Below, in pieces: positions 30,660 through 38,823 of a DNA stretch of 64,000 nucleotides. The position numbers were made by a program, and so were the translations under genes. Position 1 is the first letter of the stretch, and the number at the start of each line of letters is the position of its first letter. The notes under the pieces are model-generated. The model worked only from the letters and a program-made list of their open reading frames with translations, did not search any database and was not told where the DNA came from. Source of the DNA: Acinetobacter sichuanensis (GTDB lineage: Bacteria > Pseudomonadota > Gammaproteobacteria > Pseudomonadales > Moraxellaceae). The stretch lies in the NCBI RefSeq assembly GCF_003024515.2, contig NZ_PYIX02000018.1:1-64000 (forward strand). The letters run 5' to 3'.

Positions 30660-30690
30660 AAAAAAAAGCCACCCTAATATTAGAATGGCT
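30660..30690 (-). terminator. Terminator of the feo operon
   Basis: AGCCA-CC-CTAAT (30667-30678) pairs with ATTAG-AA-TGGCT (30679-30690) apart from a 2x2 mismatch. On the minus strand it is followed by eight T (30660-30667). It lies 20 bases after the Cys-rich gene. Confidence 0.8.
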
Positions 30691-30709
30691 TTCGATATAT
30701 TTTAAGTTT

Positions 30710-30961
30710 TTATTTCCATTTTACGGCTTGGACTTCAACTTTTTTCGGTGCTTCAGATGTATCAGTTGAACAACCACATCCACCGCCACAGCCTGCAACC
30801 ATCGCAGGTTGTAACCATTTTGCTAGACCATTCCAGCCACGCGATCGACACAACTGAGCCAGTTTTGAAAATACCGAATACGCTGATTTTGGAAAAACCT
30901 TCTTAAAAACAAAGATCGCACTCCAAATCACTAATGCTGTAATAATCAATACTTCAACCAT
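30710..30961 (-). CDS. Small Cys-rich membrane protein downstream of feoB
   Basis: An 83-residue protein with an N-terminal TM segment (VEVLIITALVIWSAIFVF) and a C-terminal Gly-Cys cluster (AGCGGGCGCS). It matches the small DUF6587-like proteins that accompany feoAB in Acinetobacter. The four closely spaced Cys could bind iron or another metal. It is 30 bases after feoB and ends at the operon terminator. It may play the part that FeoC has in enterics, but the sequence is not a FeoC winged helix, so that is a guess from position. Confidence 0.78.
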   Translation of the reverse strand: MVEVLIITALVIWSAIFVFKKVFPKSAYSVFSKLAQLCRSRGWNGLAKWLQPAMVAGCGGGCGCSTDTSEAPKKVEVQAVKWK

Positions 30962-30991
30962 CTCAAACTCCTTAAGTTTTGTGAGGTCTTA

Positions 30992-32851
30992 TCAACCAAA
31001 ATAATGAGTTGCAATTTGGTAGGTCAGAAAAGACATCAAGTAAGCCAAACCAAATAAATATGCTGTCATACCTGCAACTGTTTTCCATGAGCCTGTTTCA
31101 CGTTTTACAGTTGCTAAAGTTGCTAGGCAATGCGGTGCATAGATAAACCAAACCAATAAAGATAAACCTGTTGCCAATGACCAACTTAAATCACCTTGGC
31201 TGATGATCTGCGATAAGCCTTGAGTTACGGCATCTTCATCCGTTGCAGATAGTGCATAAACTACACCTAAAGATGCAACGAGAACTTCACGTGCTGCCAT
31301 CGCAGGAATAAGAGCGATACAAATTTGCCAGTTAAAACCCAGTGGTGCAAAAATCGGTTGCATCAAATGTCCTAACATACCTGCAAAAGAATAATCGATC
31401 GCTGGTAAAGTGCCACCTTCTGGCGGTTGTGGGAACGTACACAAGAACCATAACAAAATTGATAAGGCAAAAATAATGCCGCCCACACGTTTTAAGAAAA
31501 TTTTGGCACGGTCAAGTAAGCCAATCCAAACACTTTTAATATCAGGAATACGATAACTTGGTAGTTCCATCAATAACGCATGTTCTGATTTATCTTTTTG
31601 GAAGAACTTCAATACCGTTGCAACGATCAGGGCACTGACAATGCCTGACATATACAAACCAAACAGCACCAAACCTTGTAAATTTAAAAAGCCCCATACC
31701 GTTTGTGATGGAATAAACGCAGCAATCAGTAGAGCGTATACAGGCAACCGTGCCGAACAGGTCATCAGTGGTGCCACAAAAATCGTGGTCAAACGATCTC
31801 GTGGATCACTAATGCTTCGTGTCGCCATAATCCCAGGTACAGCACAGGCAAAACTAGACAGCAAAGGAATAAATGAACGACCACTTAAGCCCGCTTTAAA
31901 CATGAGTTTATCAAGCAGAAATGCAGCACGTGGTAAATAACCAGATTCTTCAAGCACCAGAATAAAAAAGAATAAGATCAAGATTTGTGGTAAGAACACC
32001 ACTACACCACCAGCACCTGCAATAATGCCGTCCACCACCAAACTATTGAGCAAGGGATGAGAAATAAATTGCCCAACAAACTCACCGAGCCATGCAAAAC
32101 TATCTTCTATTCGGGTCATAATCGGTTCCGCCCAAGCAAAAACAGCTTGGAAAACCACGAACATCATCAAGGCTAAGCTCGCTAAACCTAAAATAGGATG
32201 CAAGAATATTTTATCGAGGAAGTCAGTACGTTTATCTTCTTGATCAACAAAAATCACCACATCTCTTAAAATTTGAGAAACTTTGTCATGATTTGAACCT
32301 GTCAAAATCACATCACTTAACTCAAAATTCGGTGTACGGAATTTTTCCTGATCTAACGCTCCCATGAGGTTTTCAATACCTGCATTACGCACTGCGACGG
32401 TTTCCACGATAGGAACACCTAAACGCTGTGATAATTTTTCAGTATTAATTTGCATGCCACGACGACGTGCTTCATCCATCATGTTAAGCACTAAAAGAAT
32501 TGGCTTCCCTTGAGCAATAATTTCAAGCACTAAACCTAAATGTAATTTTAAGTTTGTTGCATCAACCACACATAAGAATGCATGTTGATCTTGCTCTTCA
32601 GCAATTTTTCCCAAGACCACATCACGTGTAATCGCTTCATCTGGACTTGTAGCATCTAAACTATAAGCACCAGGCAAATCTAAAACACGAACAGCACGTC
32701 CAGATGCTAAAGTAAATGAACCAACCTTACGCTCAACAGTAACACCTGCATAGTTGGCAACTTTTTGGCGTGTCCCTGTTAAATGATTGAAAAGTGATGT
32801 TTTACCGCAGTTAGGATTTCCGACTAAAGCGACTCTTAAAGTTTCGCTCAT
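30992..32851 (-). CDS. feoB: Ferrous iron transporter FeoB
   Basis: A 619-residue inner-membrane protein for Fe(II) uptake. The cytoplasmic G domain has G1 GNPNCGKTSLFN, G3 DLPGAYSL and G4 NMMDEA. The membrane part follows with Gate motifs SFACAVPGIMATRSI and the related CSARLPVYALLIAAF. It is shorter than the 773-residue E. coli protein, mainly through a smaller GDI/spacer and C-terminus. Its start overlaps the feoA stop by four bases. feoA, feoB and the small Cys-rich gene form one operon. Confidence 0.96.
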   Translation of the reverse strand: MSETLRVALVGNPNCGKTSLFNHLTGTRQKVANYAGVTVERKVGSFTLASGRAVRVLDLPGAYSLDATSPDEAITRDVVLGKIAEEQDQHAFLCVVDATNLKLHLGLVLEIIAQGKPILLVLNMMDEARRRGMQINTEKLSQRLGVPIVETVAVRNAGIENLMGALDQEKFRTPNFELSDVILTGSNHDKVSQILRDVVIFVDQEDKRTDFLDKIFLHPILGLASLALMMFVVFQAVFAWAEPIMTRIEDSFAWLGEFVGQFISHPLLNSLVVDGIIAGAGGVVVFLPQILILFFFILVLEESGYLPRAAFLLDKLMFKAGLSGRSFIPLLSSFACAVPGIMATRSISDPRDRLTTIFVAPLMTCSARLPVYALLIAAFIPSQTVWGFLNLQGLVLFGLYMSGIVSALIVATVLKFFQKDKSEHALLMELPSYRIPDIKSVWIGLLDRAKIFLKRVGGIIFALSILLWFLCTFPQPPEGGTLPAIDYSFAGMLGHLMQPIFAPLGFNWQICIALIPAMAAREVLVASLGVVYALSATDEDAVTQGLSQIISQGDLSWSLATGLSLLVWFIYAPHCLATLATVKRETGSWKTVAGMTAYLFGLAYLMSFLTYQIATHYFG

Positions 32852-33117
32852 GCGGAAGCTCCTTGCATTTCTTGCTGAATTTCAATACGAGCAGCTTCTA
32901 TTTTACGTAATGCAAAACGGGTAAATCCAACTTGAATTAAAATCGGATCGCCACCAAAAATACCTTTGGTAATAACCTGCACCGTTGTACCAGGTACAAA
33001 ACCTAAGGTTTCTAAACGACTCGCTACGAGATCGGGTTGACCTGAATTATCAGCTAATGTTCGATTAACTTTAGTAATAATAGCAGTCTGCTTCACTTTC
33101 AATTCTGACAAACGCAC
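32848..33117 (-). CDS. feoA: FeoA, SH3-like cofactor of ferrous iron transport
   Basis: An 89-residue FeoA-domain protein: MRLSELKVKQTAIITKV, then ASRLETLGFVPGTTVQVITKGIFG and IQVGFTRFALRKIEA. It is a cytoplasmic SH3-fold protein thought to act on FeoB. It overlaps feoB by four bases. A Fur-like sequence 47-65 bases before the start suggests iron repression. Confidence 0.94.
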   Translation of the reverse strand: MRLSELKVKQTAIITKVNRTLADNSGQPDLVASRLETLGFVPGTTVQVITKGIFGGDPILIQVGFTRFALRKIEAARIEIQQEMQGASA

Positions 33118-33163
33118 TGCAACTGACCCTAAAAAAGAAACGGTATTTGTGTCGATTATACAT

Positions 33164-33182
33164 ACAAATGAGAATAATTACC
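33164..33182. promoter_or_regulatory. Probable Fur box upstream of feoA
   Basis: The 19 bases from 33164 match the GATAATGATAATCATTATC Fur consensus at 13 positions by eye, with core AATGAGAATAATTA. A further half-site, ATGAGAAT in inverted orientation, is at 33201-33208. The location between divergent feoA and xerD, close to feoA, supports iron control of feoAB. Confidence 0.5.
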
Positions 33183-33289
33183 AAGTAAGGTTTGATTACA
33201 ATTCTCATCCACTTTATCTGATTCGACTTATTTATTGTTTTAGTCTACATTTTAAAAATAGATTAAAATTTTACAGTTTTCTGTTCATT

Positions 33290-34207
33290 ATGCTCAATAA
33301 AAAACCTCGTATTCCTACGGCTGTTACGATTCCTGAATCACTTAGCTTTTTAAATGGTTATAAAGACTATTTAATCGCACAAACAGTCAGCCCACATACG
33401 CGTAATGCGTATTTGTCAGATCTCATTCAATGCAGTGAATGTTCTACGCAATATCTGCCAACATGGTCACATGATGATATTTCAGATGTTATGATTACAC
33501 TGACCAAACAAGGTAAAAGCCCCCGTTCCATTGCCCGTAGTTTATCTGCACTGCGTTCTTTTTATAAATTTTTACGTGAACAAAAAATTCGCTTAGACAA
33601 CCCTATGGTCGCGCATAAAACCCCAAAAATTGGTCGTGCACTCCCTAAAGATTTATCAGAACAAGATATAGAAGATTTACTGCAAGCCCCTGATCTAACA
33701 ACAGCATTGGGTTTGCGTGATCGTGCTATGTTAGAGGTACTCTATGCTTGTGGTCTACGTGTATCAGAACTACTCAATTTACGCCTAGATTTAATCAATT
33801 TAAAACAAGGTTATTTACGCATTGTAGGTAAAGGCAATAAAGAACGTTTAGTTCCCTTAGGACAAGTTGCCTGTGAATGGGTGGAACAATACCTCAATGA
33901 AGCACGCTCTCAGCTTTATAAAAGTAGTACAGATTATTTATTTTTAACCCAACATGGCGGCATCATGAGTCGACAAAACTTTTGGTATGCTATTAAACGT
34001 TATGCCTTACAAGCCAATATTCAAATAGAATTATCTCCACATACATTAAGACATGCTTTTGCTACGCACCTCATCAATCATGGTGCAGACCTACGCGTAG
34101 TTCAAATGTTGCTAGGACATAGTGATTTGTCTACTACACAAATTTATACCCATGTGGCACAAGTTCGTATGCAACAATTACATCAACAATATCATCCTAG
34201 AGCCTAA
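33290..34207 (+). CDS. xerD: Site-specific tyrosine recombinase XerD
   Basis: A 305-residue tyrosine recombinase that resolves chromosome dimers at dif with XerC. The N-terminal core-binding domain includes LNGYKDYLIAQTVSPHTRNAY. The catalytic domain shows Arg in ACGLRVSELL, His and Arg in SPHTLRHAFATHL, His in LLGHSDLSTTQ and nucleophile Tyr in IYTHV. The start at 33290 (MLNKKPRIPT) gives the normal XerD length; upstream in-frame codons cross the feoA promoter region. It precedes dsbC, the same order as E. coli xerD-dsbC, which is why XerD rather than XerC is chosen. Confidence 0.9.
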   Translation: MLNKKPRIPTAVTIPESLSFLNGYKDYLIAQTVSPHTRNAYLSDLIQCSECSTQYLPTWSHDDISDVMITLTKQGKSPRSIARSLSALRSFYKFLREQKIRLDNPMVAHKTPKIGRALPKDLSEQDIEDLLQAPDLTTALGLRDRAMLEVLYACGLRVSELLNLRLDLINLKQGYLRIVGKGNKERLVPLGQVACEWVEQYLNEARSQLYKSSTDYLFLTQHGGIMSRQNFWYAIKRYALQANIQIELSPHTLRHAFATHLINHGADLRVVQMLLGHSDLSTTQIYTHVAQVRMQQLHQQYHPRA

Positions 34208-34328
34208 TCAAAGATGAAATGCCAATGTCGTTAATTTTCATCCCTTAATCAAGTTTTAACGAACTGCCCCGATTTTTTTGCTATGCTTATTTGCTCACAA
34301 TAAAGCTGAAAAACACAAAGAGTTATTT

Positions 34329-35138
34329 ATGCAATTAAAACGTTCAAAATTGATGATTGCTTGTATGCTTGCGAGTGGACTTGCACTCAGTGCTTGCTCA
34401 AAATCTCCCGACACTAAAAAAGATGATACTTTGACAGCGACTGCACCTGCGACGGGCGAAGCATCAAATTTGACTGAACGTAATGCGCAGCAACGACTTA
34501 TTCAGACATTGCAAGGACATCTAAAAAAAGCAAATATTAATGCTAAAATTTTAGATGTAAAACCAACTGAAATGCCGAATTTATATTGGGTGAGTTTAGA
34601 AGGCATGAGTTCTGTCTATGCTACAGGTGATGGCAAATACCTTATTCAAGGTGATGTGATTCGTTTGGGTGATAAAGAGCTCAGCAGCATTGGTGACTCG
34701 CTTCAAGCAGAAGAAAATAAAAAATATTTAACACAATTAAAAACTGAAGACTTATTGGTCTACCCTGCTCAAGGTAAAACCAAACATGTCATTTACGTAT
34801 TTACTGATGCAAGTTGTCCGTATTGCCATAAACTACATGAGCAAATTCCTGCAATTACTGCCAAAGGTATAGAAGTACGTTATATCGCATGGCCACGTGG
34901 CGAGCAATTTATGCCTGCAATGGAAAGTGTGTGGTGTAGTGCAGACCGTCAAACCGCCTTTGATCAAGCAATTTCAGGTACACAGCTTCCACCTGCAAGC
35001 TGTAAAAACCCTGTTCGCGCTCAATATGAGTTAGGTTTAAAAATGGGCGTAAATGGTACACCTGCAATTTATAATGCAAATGGTGAACATATTGGTGCAT
35101 ATATGACTGCTGAAGAGCTTGTTGCACGCCTTAAATAA
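34329..35138 (+). CDS. dsbC: Thiol:disulfide interchange protein DsbC, predicted lipoprotein
   Basis: A 269-residue DsbC-type disulphide isomerase of the periplasm. The N-terminal dimerisation domain is at about 50-120 and the thioredoxin fold has the active site CPYC at residues 163-166 in TDASCPYCHKLHEQ, with cis-Pro in GVNGTPAIY. Unlike E. coli DsbC, the signal ends in a lipobox (LALSAC, Cys23), so it is probably membrane-anchored. A second Cys pair (WCSADR and ASCKNP) could form a structural disulphide. ATG at 34329 follows AAGAG; a longer in-frame start is unsupported. Confidence 0.9.
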   Translation: MQLKRSKLMIACMLASGLALSACSKSPDTKKDDTLTATAPATGEASNLTERNAQQRLIQTLQGHLKKANINAKILDVKPTEMPNLYWVSLEGMSSVYATGDGKYLIQGDVIRLGDKELSSIGDSLQAEENKKYLTQLKTEDLLVYPAQGKTKHVIYVFTDASCPYCHKLHEQIPAITAKGIEVRYIAWPRGEQFMPAMESVWCSADRQTAFDQAISGTQLPPASCKNPVRAQYELGLKMGVNGTPAIYNANGEHIGAYMTAEELVARLK

Positions 35139-35185
35139 CCAATATTTATAAGTTAATTTACTATTTTTTATAGAAAAATATAAAG

Positions 35186-35218
35186 ATGCGTCAGCCTCTA
35201 GAGTCTGGCGCATTTTTT
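35186..35218 (+). terminator. Intrinsic terminator after dsbC
   Basis: ATGCGTCAG pairs with CTGGCGCAT (one T-G wobble) around a 10-base loop, followed by six T. It separates dsbC from hom. Confidence 0.88.
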
Positions 35219-35267
35219 AGCTATGATCTAATGCGAATAAAATTTTTTATATATTTTGGAGTGTGAC

Positions 35268-36572
35268 GTGAAACCAGTACGTCTGGCAATACTCGGTCTT
35301 GGAACCGTAGGTGGTGGTGCCCTTAAACTATTACAAGAAAACGCTGCTGAAATTAGACGTCGCACCGGTCGTGAAATTGAAATTACCTATGTGGGAACAC
35401 GTCGCCCACGTCCAGATCTAAATTTACCTGCGAGTGTCAAACAAAGCTCAGATCTCCTTGATATCGTTCGTCAACCTGATGTCGATGTTGTTGTGGAAGT
35501 CATGGGTGGCATTCATCCTGCTTATGAAGTGATTATGGAAGCCATCAAACATGGCAAACAAGTGGTCACTGCCAACAAAGCCTTGCTTGCTGAACATGGT
35601 AATGAGCTATTTAAAGCAGCCGATGACCATCATGTACAAATCGCATATGAAGCTGCGGTTGCTGGCGGTATTCCAATTATCAAAGTGATTCGTGAAGGTT
35701 TGGCAGCCAACAAAATTGACTGGCTCGCAGGCATTATTAACGGTACAGGCAACTTCATTCTGACTGAAATGAGTGAAAAAGGTCGTGCATTTGATGATGT
35801 ACTTAAAGAAGCACAAGAGCTCGGTTATGCTGAAGCAGATCCAACATTTGATGTTGAAGGAATCGATGCTGCACATAAACTGACTATTCTTGCGTCTTGT
35901 GCATTTGGTATTCCATTACAATTTGACAAAGTGTATACCGAAGGTATTACCAAAATCACAGCACAAGATGTCAAATATGCTGAAGAGCTTGGCTATCGTA
36001 TTAAACATTTAGGTATTGCTCGCCGTTCAGCAAAAGGCATTGAACTGCGTGTTCACCCAACCTTAATTCCTGAAGAAGAATTAATCGCCAATGTAAATGG
36101 TGTGAAAAACGCTGTCTTGGTACAAGCCAATGCCGTTGGTCCAACATTGTATTATGGCGCGGGTGCGGGTGCGGGTCCTACTGCATCTGCGGTCATTGCT
36201 GACGTGGTTGATATTGTTCGTGACATTATTTATACAGAAGATGGTGCAGGAACTATTCCACAGTTGGCATTTGAGGCACTTTCAGACCTTCCAATTTTAG
36301 AAAGTGATGAAATGACAACGGGTTACTATATCCGTATCAATGCTGAAGACCAAACAGGCGTACTTGCTGATGTGACGACTATTCTCAGCCGTGCAGGGAT
36401 CAGTATTGATGCCATCATGCAGCAACCGCGCTTAAAAGATTTGATTCCTATTGTGATTTTAACTGATCCAGTCGTTGAATCAAAAATGAACGAAGCTTTA
36501 TCTCAAATTCAAGCTTTACCTGTGATTCATGGCGAAATCGTACGAATTCGTTTAGAATTGCTTGATAACTAA
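35268..36572 (+). CDS. hom: Homoserine dehydrogenase
   Basis: A 434-residue enzyme reducing aspartate semialdehyde to homoserine for threonine and methionine synthesis. NAD(P)-binding GLGTVGGGAL is at the N-terminus. The catalytic domain has AAVAGGIPIIKVIREGLAAN, GIINGTGNFILTEM and the Lys/Asp region GYAEADPTFDVEGIDAAHKL. A C-terminal ACT domain (about 350-434, TGVLADVTTILSRAGISI) gives threonine feedback control in this family. The start is GTG at 35268, with GGAG upstream. It precedes thrC across a structured spacer. Confidence 0.95.
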   Translation: MKPVRLAILGLGTVGGGALKLLQENAAEIRRRTGREIEITYVGTRRPRPDLNLPASVKQSSDLLDIVRQPDVDVVVEVMGGIHPAYEVIMEAIKHGKQVVTANKALLAEHGNELFKAADDHHVQIAYEAAVAGGIPIIKVIREGLAANKIDWLAGIINGTGNFILTEMSEKGRAFDDVLKEAQELGYAEADPTFDVEGIDAAHKLTILASCAFGIPLQFDKVYTEGITKITAQDVKYAEELGYRIKHLGIARRSAKGIELRVHPTLIPEEELIANVNGVKNAVLVQANAVGPTLYYGAGAGAGPTASAVIADVVDIVRDIIYTEDGAGTIPQLAFEALSDLPILESDEMTTGYYIRINAEDQTGVLADVTTILSRAGISIDAIMQQPRLKDLIPIVILTDPVVESKMNEALSQIQALPVIHGEIVRIRLELLDN

Positions 36573-36581
36573 TCGGGTTTA

Positions 36582-36688
36582 AATTGTCCTAAACTCCTCT
36601 GATTTGAAGAGGAGTGATCATGCAACTCAATTCATTGAATATGCCGATCTTAGGACAATTAACAAATATCTCTATTTGCTCTACATAA
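36582..36688 (+). promoter_or_regulatory. Structured leader with 22-codon ORF before thrC
   Basis: An outer inverted repeat, AATTGTCCTAA (36582-36592) with TTAGGACAATT (36650-36660), encloses a hairpin ACTCCTCT (36593-36600) with AGAGGAGT (36608-36615). The second arm of the inner hairpin is a near-perfect ribosome site for ATG 36620, which opens 22 codons (MQLNSLNMPILGQ, then LTNISICST) to 36688, 16 bases before thrC. Hidden ribosome site, short ORF with Thr and Ile codons near its end, and position between hom and thrC fit a translational or attenuation control. No U-run is seen. Confidence 0.4.
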
Positions 36689-36704
36689 CACTTGGAACAC
36701 CCTC

Positions 36705-37844
36705 ATGTCTAATGCAAATCGCTATACAGGACTTGTTGATCGCTATCGTGACCGCTTACCAGTATCTAAAACTACACGTGCTATCTCTTTAAATGAAGGG
36801 AATACTCCACTCATTAAATTAGACAATATCCCACGTCTTATTGGTAAAAATGTTGAAATTTATGTGAAGTATGAGGGCTTAAACCCGACTGGTTCATTTA
36901 AAGACCGTGGTATGACCATGGCTGTAACAAAAGCTGTAGAAGAAGGCTCTAAAGCAATCATCTGTGCATCTACAGGTAATACCTCTGCTGCTGCTGCTGC
37001 TTATGCTGCACGTGCAGGCATCAAAGCGTTTGTTTTAATCCCAGAAGGCAAAATTGCGATGGGTAAAATGGCGCAATCAATGATGTATGGTGCTGTGACT
37101 TTACAAATTCATGGTAACTTCGATGATGGTATGCGTCTTGTTAAAGAAGTTGCAGACCAAGCACCTGTAACAATTGTAAACTCAATCAACCCTTACCGTT
37201 TACAAGGTCAAAAAACCATTGCTTACGAAATCGTAGAAGCTTTGGGTCGTGCACCTGATTATCACTGCTTGCCAGTTGGTAACGCAGGGAACATCACTGC
37301 ACACTGGATGGGTTATACCGAAGCAGTTGCTGACCAGCCAGCAGAAGAGTTTGAGCAAGTGGTTTATGACGCTGAAACTGACAAATTTACAGGTCCAAAC
37401 CCAGAAGGTCGCCCAATCATGGTCGGTTACCAAGCATCTGGCGCTGCACCATTCTTACGTGGCGGTCCTGTAGAAAACCCTGAAACTGTTGCTACTGCAA
37501 TTCGTATCGGTAATCCACAAAGCTTTAACCATGCTAAAGCAGTCGTTCGTGATTCAAATGGCTGGTTTGATGAGTTAACAGATGCTGAAATTTTAGAAGC
37601 GCAACGTTTACTTTCTATGTATGAAGGTGTATTTGTTGAACCTGCTTCTGCAGCGTCTATCGGTGGTGCGATCCGTGACATTAAAGCAGGTAAAATTGCT
37701 GAAGGTTCTGTGATCGTATGTACTGTAACAGGTAACGGCTTAAAAGACCCTGATACTGCAATCAAACAATGTGCTGATGCAGTCATGTTATCTATTGATG
37801 CTGAGCTTAACCAAGTTCGTGATTCTATTCTTTCAAATATGTAA
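36705..37844 (+). CDS. thrC: Threonine synthase
   Basis: A 379-residue PLP enzyme converting O-phosphohomoserine to threonine. The PLP lysine is in NPTGSFKDRGMTMAV, with phosphate-binding CASTGNTSAAAAAYAARAG and VGNAGNITAHWMGY. It belongs to the shorter, thrC2-type class that resembles threonine dehydratase rather than the E. coli enzyme. It ends at a strong bidirectional terminator. Probably expressed with hom, subject to the leader in between. Confidence 0.95.
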   Translation: MSNANRYTGLVDRYRDRLPVSKTTRAISLNEGNTPLIKLDNIPRLIGKNVEIYVKYEGLNPTGSFKDRGMTMAVTKAVEEGSKAIICASTGNTSAAAAAYAARAGIKAFVLIPEGKIAMGKMAQSMMYGAVTLQIHGNFDDGMRLVKEVADQAPVTIVNSINPYRLQGQKTIAYEIVEALGRAPDYHCLPVGNAGNITAHWMGYTEAVADQPAEEFEQVVYDAETDKFTGPNPEGRPIMVGYQASGAAPFLRGGPVENPETVATAIRIGNPQSFNHAKAVVRDSNGWFDELTDAEILEAQRLLSMYEGVFVEPASAASIGGAIRDIKAGKIAEGSVIVCTVTGNGLKDPDTAIKQCADAVMLSIDAELNQVRDSILSNM

Positions 37845-37860
37845 AATTTGAATAGATGTA

Positions 37861-37887
37861 AAAAAACCTGCCAAGTGCAGGTTTTTT
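37861..37887. terminator. Bidirectional terminator after thrC
   Basis: AAAAAACCTGC/GCAGGTTTTTT, an 11-bp stem with loop CAAGT, T-runs on both strands. It ends thrC from the left and the damaged hypothetical gene from the right. Confidence 0.9.
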
Positions 37888-37951
37888 ATTTTAACTCTCA
37901 AGTGGTGGATTGTTTTTTGCTAATCGAGCACGATATTCGGCTTCCCATTGT

Positions 37952-38719
37952 TCATATTCCTACTATGCAATTTTTTTTTTCAATCTCTAACACTTGTTGT
38001 AAAGACAATGCTTTTACTTCAAAAATTGGTTTTTTTAGCAATGGATTAATCGCTAAAATATCATCAATATTATACTTACCTATTGTTATTTTTTGGTTTT
38101 TTTCATCATATTGAATAGATTTTCGCTGCTGTAAAACTGAATGTAATAAAATAGGCGCATCACTTATACATTCAAGTTGACCATTAAAAATAAAATCTTC
38201 TGGATTATTAATACAATAACCACAATTCGCTTCCTGCCATATAGCTTCCTCACTTATTCCATAAATAAGATAAGTTCCTGTCTCTCTTTCATTCTGTACC
38301 CATTCTTCTTCATAATTTAACCAAATCGCATAAAACATCGATTCTTCTTCAAACTCAAAAATTTCGTATTTTTGAATCCCTGCTCGCTGTACAAATTCAA
38401 AAATATCATCATCTTGCATATTTTCAGGTAATTCTATTTTTACTCTACCATCTTCTAAAAAATGTTGCCCACAGCAAGAAAAAACAAAAGCATCCAACTC
38501 TTTTAAAAGTTTTAATTCAGGTTCAAAGGCTTCTTGTGCATTCCATAAAGTTTCTTGATTCCACAAAATAATATAGCGTGTCGCCTCAATTTCCAGTCGT
38601 TTATATTCTGCCTCTGCTGCTGCACGATCTGTAAAATAACTGGCAATTCTAGAGCCTTCATAAGCATCATAGCTATCATCATAAAAGAAGCTGTTTTCAC
38701 GAATCACATAAGTCGTCAT
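37952..38719 (-). CDS. Hypothetical protein with damaged C-terminus
   Basis: About 255 residues, acidic, no signal or TM segment, family not recognised. It starts MTTYVIRENSFFYDDSYDAY, with CAGGA 8 bases upstream in a tandem 15-base duplication (38722-38751). The middle holds FVFSCCGQHFLEDGRVKI. The frame ends in EIEKKNCIVGI after a run of ten A on the coding strand (37971-37980). In the frame one base off, after two TAG codons, it reads EYEQWEAEYRARLAKNNPPL and stops at 37891. That looks like the true tail, so the gene has probably lost its normal end by slippage and nonsense change. Confidence 0.65.
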   Translation of the reverse strand: MTTYVIRENSFFYDDSYDAYEGSRIASYFTDRAAAEAEYKRLEIEATRYIILWNQETLWNAQEAFEPELKLLKELDAFVFSCCGQHFLEDGRVKIELPENMQDDDIFEFVQRAGIQKYEIFEFEEESMFYAIWLNYEEEWVQNERETGTYLIYGISEEAIWQEANCGYCINNPEDFIFNGQLECISDAPILLHSVLQQRKSIQYDEKNQKITIGKYNIDDILAINPLLKKPIFEVKALSLQQVLEIEKKNCIVGI

Positions 38720-38721
38720 TG

Positions 38722-38751
38722 TTGTTTTCCTGATTATTGTTTTCCTGATTG
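38722..38751. repeat. 15-base tandem duplication at the start of the hypothetical gene
   Basis: TTGTTTTCCTGATTA at 38722-38736 is followed directly by TTGTTTTCCTGATTG. Each copy contains TCCTG, the complement of a CAGGA ribosome site on the minus strand, so the gene has two spaced ribosome sites. Confidence 0.85.
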
Positions 38752-38783
38752 TTTTTTCTTCGTTATTATTGACCAATATAAGA

Positions 38784-38805
38784 AACCCTTCACAATGGAA
38801 GGGTT
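38784..38805 (-). terminator. Hairpin after pbpG
   Basis: AACCCTTC/GAAGGGTT, 8-bp stem with loop of 6, 19 bases beyond the pbpG stop. On the minus strand it is followed by TCTTAT, a weak U-run. Confidence 0.55.
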
Positions 38806-38823
38806 ATTTTCACATCATATTTA

